Of a DNA stretch of 64,000 nucleotides, positions 60,265 through 64,000 are shown one piece after another. The notes under the pieces were generated by a model that searched no databases, had not been told where the DNA came from, and saw only the letters and a list, made by a program, of their open reading frames with translations. The number at the start of each line of letters is the position of its first letter. Positions within the stretch are counted from its first letter, which is position 1. The position numbers and the translations under genes were made by a program. The DNA is from Anaerolineae bacterium (GTDB lineage Bacteria; Chloroflexota; Anaerolineae; Anaerolineales; Anaerolineaceae), in NCBI GenBank assembly GCA_013178295.1, contig JABLWW010000002.1, positions 1 through 64,000 on the forward strand, written 5' to 3'.

Positions 60265-60275
60265 GAGAAGCAAAA

Positions 60276-61283
60276 ATGGATCTTAATATCTTGTGGTTTA
60301 TTCTGGTAGCAGTGTTGTATATTGGCTATTTTGTGTTGGAGGGGTTTGATTTCGGCGTCGGGATATTACTCCCATTCCTCTCAAAAGAAGATACTCGCCG
60401 TAGGGTGATTATCAACACCATCGGACCACACTGGGACGGTAACGAGGTATGGCTGATCACCGCTGGCGGGGCAACTTTTGCCGCCTTTCCTGGCTGGTAC
60501 GCAACCCTGTTTAGCGGCTTTTATCTTCCGCTTTTTCTCATCCTGGTGGCGCTGATTGTGCGCGGCGTGGCTTTTGAGTTTCGCAGCAAAGATGAGAACC
60601 CCCTCTGGCGCAACTTCTGGGATTGGGCAATCTGCATTGGCAGCATTTTACCAGCACTATTATGGGGGGTAGCATTTGCCAACCTTGTACGCGGTGTGCC
60701 AATTGATGCAACTGCCAATTATGTGGGCGGTTTCTGGAATCTGCTTTCACCCTATGCTCTGCTGGGTGGCGTGGTCTCACTGTTGGGGTTCACCTTGCAT
60801 GGGGCAATTTTCCTGATGCTGAAGACAGAAGGAACACTGCATGAACTTGTCCACCGTGTGGCGCGCAGCTTATATCCTGTCACACTGGTTCTGCTGGTGG
60901 TGCTGTTCCTCTGGTCATTCTACACCACCGACAAATTGGGGTTAAACCCTGTCCCGGCGATGGTTGTCGCGCTGATTGCACTCCTGGCAGCCGGGTGGTT
61001 CTTACGGCAAAAGCGCACTGGCCTTTCATTCACCTTTACCTCGCTGACGATCTTGCTGACCATGCTGGCGGTCTTTTTACATTTCTTCCCACGGGTGATG
61101 ATATCCAGCTTGGACCCAGCATGGAGCCTCACAATCTATAACGCCGCCTCCGGGGCAGTCACGCTGCGCACCATGACCATCGTAGCCGCAATCTTTGTGC
61201 CAATTGTTCTGGCATATCAGGCATGGTCGTACTGGGTTTTCCGTCAGCGCATCGTGGAGAAAGTCGAAACGTTGGAATATTAG
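60276..61283 (+). CDS. cydB: cytochrome bd quinol oxidase subunit II
   Basis: CydB is the second membrane subunit of bd oxidase. The 335 residues with about eight helices match the family: YFVLEGFDFGVGILLPFLSK, GPHWDGNEVWLITAGGATFA and an FEFRSKDENPLWRNFWDWAI segment. AGGAG lies 9 bases before the ATG. No cydC/cydD assembly genes or CydX-like small gene were seen downstream before a strong terminator. Confidence 0.96.
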   Translation: MDLNILWFILVAVLYIGYFVLEGFDFGVGILLPFLSKEDTRRRVIINTIGPHWDGNEVWLITAGGATFAAFPGWYATLFSGFYLPLFLILVALIVRGVAFEFRSKDENPLWRNFWDWAICIGSILPALLWGVAFANLVRGVPIDATANYVGGFWNLLSPYALLGGVVSLLGFTLHGAIFLMLKTEGTLHELVHRVARSLYPVTLVLLVVLFLWSFYTTDKLGLNPVPAMVVALIALLAAGWFLRQKRTGLSFTFTSLTILLTMLAVFLHFFPRVMISSLDPAWSLTIYNAASGAVTLRTMTIVAAIFVPIVLAYQAWSYWVFRQRIVEKVETLEY

Positions 61284-61321
61284 ATTGGCTATTGTGATTT
61301 TTTAGAGAATCGTTTATCATT

Positions 61322-61356
61322 GGTGAACAGCAAGCAAGTTGCTGTTCACCTTTTTT
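61322..61356 (+). terminator. rho-independent terminator of cydAB
   Basis: A perfect 12-base stem (GGTGAACAGCAA with TTGCTGTTCACC) and 5-base loop are followed directly by six Ts. It lies 39 bases after the cydB stop. Confidence 0.95.
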
Positions 61357-61408
61357 ACATGGCAAACGAAGTTATCTTCTAAAAAACTTATCGAACACGA
61401 GGTTGACA

Positions 61409-61846
61409 ATGTGCTGTTGTTGTAAAGAAAAAAAAGTGGTTGTAACTGAAGGAGCACCAAAAGCAATAGGTCCATATTCGGTGGGAATTAGCGCGGGGCA
61501 TTTTGTCTTCACCGCTGGGCAGATTGGGCTAGATCCGGCAACGCAAAACATCGTAGAAGGCGGCGTGGAAGCGGAAACCAGGCGGGCACTGACCAATCTC
61601 AAGAATATTCTGGAAGCCGCCGATTCGAGCCTGGAACATGTGGTCAAGACAACTGTTTTCCTGCGCGATATGGGCGACTTTGCGCGTATGAACGCTGTCT
61701 ATGGTGAATTCTTCAAGGAAAACCCGCCAGCGCGCTCTACAGTTCAGGTGGCAGCGCTTCCCAAAGGTGCAGCGGTTGAAATTGAAGCAATTGCAATGAC
61801 CCACTGTCACCATGATGATGATCATGAGTGTTGCTGCAAAGATTGA
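61409..61846 (+). CDS. RidA-family deaminase with Cys/His-rich tails
   Basis: The core of this 145-residue protein is a canonical RidA/YjgF enamine/imine deaminase: GPYSVGISAGHFVFTAGQIG, NILEAADSSLEHVVKTTVFL and PARSTVQVAALPKGAAVEIE with the catalytic Arg. Unusually, the N-terminus is MCCCCKEKK and the C-terminus is THCHHDDDHECCCKD, giving clusters of four and four Cys plus several His and Asp. These look like metal-binding tails. The ATG at 61409 follows GAGG by 6 bases; an in-frame TTG at 61403 is rejected. RidA usually detoxifies 2-aminoacrylate in the cytoplasm. Confidence 0.92.
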   Translation: MCCCCKEKKVVVTEGAPKAIGPYSVGISAGHFVFTAGQIGLDPATQNIVEGGVEAETRRALTNLKNILEAADSSLEHVVKTTVFLRDMGDFARMNAVYGEFFKENPPARSTVQVAALPKGAAVEIEAIAMTHCHHDDDHECCCKD

Positions 61847-61917
61847 ACGCTGTCTCGGGCGCAGATACGATACAGCCTGATTGTGAATCAACCCCATAAC
61901 TACCATACGAAACAACA

Positions 61918-62913
61918 GTGCCAGCTGTTTCGATTATCGTTCCATGTTACAATGAGGAAGCAACCATCAAGTTGCTGCTGCAGGCAATTGCTCAACAGGA
62001 TTTTCCATGTGCCGACATGGAAGTCATCGTGGCAGATGCCATGTCCACAGATCGGACGAGAGAAGAGATTGCTGCCTTTCAGAAGGAATGTCCGCATCTG
62101 AAGGTCAAAGTGGTTGATAACCCAAAACAAACGATACCCTCCGCGCTGAATTACGCACTACAAGCGGCGCAAGGCACCTACATTGTACGTCTGGACGCCC
62201 ACTCGGTGCCCATCCGCGAATACGTTAGCCGTTGCATGGCAGACTTACAGGCTGGTCGCGGCGATAATGTCGGCGGGGTATGGGAAATCGAACCGGGTAG
62301 TTCGCATTGGGTCGCAAAATCAATTGCGCTGGCTGCAGCTCACCCGCTGGGAGCAGGCGACGCTAAATACCGCATCGGCGCCCGCGCTGGCGAGGTAGAT
62401 ACCGTGCCATTTGGTGCTTATTGCCGCCAAACGGCGGAACGTTTGGGTGGCTATAACGAAGACTTGCTGGCAAATGAGGATTATGAGTTCAATGTCCGCT
62501 TGCGTCAGCAAGGAGGTCGGGTCTGGTTAAACCCCGAAATTCGCTCGACTTATTTTGCCCGCCCTACACTGGGGGCGCTGGCGCGGCAGTACTGGCGGTA
62601 TGGCTTCTGGAAACAGCGGATGCTGCGCGCGTACCCAAAGACTTTGCGCTGGCGGCAGGCTTTGCCGCCGTTGTTTGTGGCAGGGGTAGTGTTCCTGCTT
62701 TTGCTTTCATTTTCATCGGCACTGGCCCGAATTTTGCTCCTTCTTCTCGTACTATGTTATGGATTGGTTTTGCTGGGTGCCTCCGTTCCTTTAGCACTGC
62801 GTCAAAGACAGGCTTACTTGTTGATAGGTGTTCCCGTAGCAATCATGACCATGCACTTTGCCTGGGGCGGCGGCTTTTGGTGGAGCCTGATCAGCAGCTT
62901 GGTGAGACGGTAG
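61918..62913 (+). CDS. GT2-family glycosyltransferase with C-terminal membrane helices
   Basis: This 331-residue family 2 glycosyltransferase shows the GT-A fold start PAVSIIVPCYNEEATIKLLL, ADAMSTDRTREEI and the metal-binding VRLDAHSVP, then GGYNEDLLANEDYEFNVRLR in the acceptor region. The last 90 residues hold two or three membrane helices. This resembles ExoA-like succinoglycan transferases that elongate lipid-linked sugars at the cytoplasmic face. The start is the GTG at 61918; an upstream in-frame stop rules out a longer form, and no ribosome-binding site is evident. It precedes a sugar-phosphate transferase gene by 12 bases. Confidence 0.88.
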   Translation: MPAVSIIVPCYNEEATIKLLLQAIAQQDFPCADMEVIVADAMSTDRTREEIAAFQKECPHLKVKVVDNPKQTIPSALNYALQAAQGTYIVRLDAHSVPIREYVSRCMADLQAGRGDNVGGVWEIEPGSSHWVAKSIALAAAHPLGAGDAKYRIGARAGEVDTVPFGAYCRQTAERLGGYNEDLLANEDYEFNVRLRQQGGRVWLNPEIRSTYFARPTLGALARQYWRYGFWKQRMLRAYPKTLRWRQALPPLFVAGVVFLLLLSFSSALARILLLLLVLCYGLVLLGASVPLALRQRQAYLLIGVPVAIMTMHFAWGGGFWWSLISSLVRR

Positions 62914-62925
62914 TGGCAAAAAGTT

Positions 62926-64000
62926 ATGACAATTGAGCAGAAAACAACACCACGTCCTACCCAGATCGGCCTGCGTCCCGGCGAACGTCGTCTGATTTTG
63001 ATATTTGGCGATCTGGCAGTATCAACCGTTTCATTGTTTGTGGCGTTATATTTCTGGTCGCGCCCTGATTGGTACAATTTCTCCATCCAGTTTCTGCAAG
63101 AGCGCACACCAGGCTGGTATTACCTCATGCCATTCCTGTGGCTGTTGCTGCTAATTGAGCTGTATGACACACGCCGCGCCAGCCGTATAGACGAGACGGT
63201 AAAAGGTATTGGCATCGCAGCGAGCATCGCGCTGGGATTTTACTTGCTGGTATTCTTCCTGTCAGAGCCCAATTCGCTGCCACGGCGCGGGGTAGCCATC
63301 TTCATCGCCTCCAGCTTTATTCTTACGCTTCTGTGGCGTTTTGTCTTTATCAAGATATTCACAGCGCCTATGTTCTCGCGCCGGGTTCTAATTGTTGGTG
63401 CAGGAAGGGCTGGCTCCACCATGGCGCGCATCGTGCGCGAAACGCAGCCGCCGCCGTTTGTTTTAGTAGGTCTGATAGACGATGACAAAGCCAAATGCGG
63501 TTCACTTATCGAAAGCTATCCGGTACTGTGTGGCAGTGAAGGCTTGCTTTCTGTCATCGAAGAGGAAGGCATCACTGATCTGATTTTCGCCATCTCACAT
63601 GAGATGAGCTCACAAATGTTTCAAGCAGTGATGACTGCCGAAGAGCGGGGGGTGATTGTAACCAGCATGCCGATTGTTTACGAGGAAATTCTTGGGCGTG
63701 TACCCATCTTTCTGCTTCAGTCCGACTGGATTTTGCGATCATTTCTCGATCAAATCCACGTCAGCGGTTTTTATGAGATTCTGAAACGTGGGATGGACAT
63801 CATTGGCGGTCTGATTGGCACAGCAATGCTGGCAATCGCTTTCCCCTTTGTTGCCATTGCAATTCTGCTGGATAGTGGCGCGCCGATCTTGTATTCACAA
63901 AACCGCCTGGGCAAAAGCGGCAAAGTGTACCAGATGCTCAAGTTTCGCACCATGTATCAGGATGCCGAAAAGGATGGAAAAGCACGGGTAACCGTTGAAA
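62926..64000 (+). CDS. polyprenyl-phosphate sugar (glycosyl-1-phosphate) transferase, truncated by the window
   Basis: This frame is open to the right edge (358 codons, no stop). The N-terminus has about four membrane helices, then a Rossmann-like CoA-binding-type domain (RVLIVGAGRAGSTMARIVRE), and the start of the bacterial sugar transferase domain (KRGMDIIGGLIGTAMLAIAF; YSQNRLGKSGKVYQMLKFRT, M follows). This is the WbaP/WcaJ-type enzyme that starts exopolysaccharide or glycan synthesis by loading a sugar phosphate onto a polyprenyl carrier. The ATG at 62926 is the first good start; the C-terminal catalytic part is missing. Confidence 0.92.
   Translation, partial: MTIEQKTTPRPTQIGLRPGERRLILIFGDLAVSTVSLFVALYFWSRPDWYNFSIQFLQERTPGWYYLMPFLWLLLLIELYDTRRASRIDETVKGIGIAASIALGFYLLVFFLSEPNSLPRRGVAIFIASSFILTLLWRFVFIKIFTAPMFSRRVLIVGAGRAGSTMARIVRETQPPPFVLVGLIDDDKAKCGSLIESYPVLCGSEGLLSVIEEEGITDLIFAISHEMSSQMFQAVMTAEERGVIVTSMPIVYEEILGRVPIFLLQSDWILRSFLDQIHVSGFYEILKRGMDIIGGLIGTAMLAIAFPFVAIAILLDSGAPILYSQNRLGKSGKVYQMLKFRTMYQDAEKDGKARVTVE

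Overview
ORGANISM. The window is bacterial chromosome with dense, strand-coherent operons and moderate GC by eye. It best fits a flagellated member of the Chloroflexota, probably Anaerolineae-like. This is inference from a combination of features: a lipoprotein with an NBR1-type Ig-like domain, stand-alone PEP/pyruvate-binding proteins, an amidase plus two L,D-transpeptidases, cytochrome bd, and a large flagellar cluster with no L-ring or P-ring genes in view. No rRNA, tRNA, CRISPR array or insertion sequence was seen.

LAYOUT. Positions 1-6000 (minus strand) hold sugar-transfer genes: a 1315-residue protein fusing three glycosyltransferases, TPRs and an FkbM methyltransferase, a small TPR-like protein and a TPR-glycosyltransferase. 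Positions 6109-9700 (minus) are an rmlCAD dTDP-rhamnose operon with a cupin and a SUMF1-domain protein; rmlB is absent. Positions 9840-31827 (minus) form one nearly continuous flagellar cluster: flbD, motA, motB, fliL, fliM, fliN, fliO, fliP, fliQ, an HDOD gene, a receiver gene, fliR, flhB, flhA, flhF, a membrane protein gene, fliA, a helix-turn-helix gene, two rod/hook genes, flgM, flgN, flgK, flgL, csrA and a TPR-glycosyltransferase. A textbook sigma-28 promoter precedes flgM, so flgM to csrA and the glycosyltransferase look like the late class. Positions 31949-34967 encode a histidine kinase and response regulator.

From 35143 the strand switches: a tyrosine recombinase, an Mth938-like protein, an archaemetzincin, a putative glycoside hydrolase, two tandem DarA/PstA-type c-di-AMP receptors and a DUF4013 membrane protein. 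Positions 41055-49715 hold an AMMECR1 protein, a cell-wall operon (amidase and two L,D-transpeptidases), a thioredoxin-TPR gene pair, and a minus-strand operon of an AI-2E-family transporter, a 59-residue protein, an Ig-like lipoprotein and a phosphoglucose/phosphomannose isomerase. Positions 49952-58482 contain the most unusual set: a glutamate dehydrogenase homologue lacking two active-site lysines, followed by two stand-alone PEP/pyruvate-binding-domain proteins, the second carrying an N-terminal GAF-like sensor and a C-terminal nucleotidyltransferase. A phosphoesterase and an intact glutamate dehydrogenase converge on them. Positions 58885-64000 carry cydAB, a RidA protein with Cys/His-rich tails, a glycosyltransferase and a truncated polyprenyl-phosphate sugar transferase.

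HOW THEY FIT. The glycosyltransferases flank and partly overlap the late flagellar operon, which suggests that they decorate the filament. The altered dehydrogenase and PEP-synthase-like operon is the best candidate for an undescribed system, possibly a metabolic sensor that uses ATP-grasp and nucleotidyl-transfer chemistry. Several genes lack a Shine-Dalgarno sequence but have a -10 box 5-7 bases before the start codon, which suggests leaderless transcripts.
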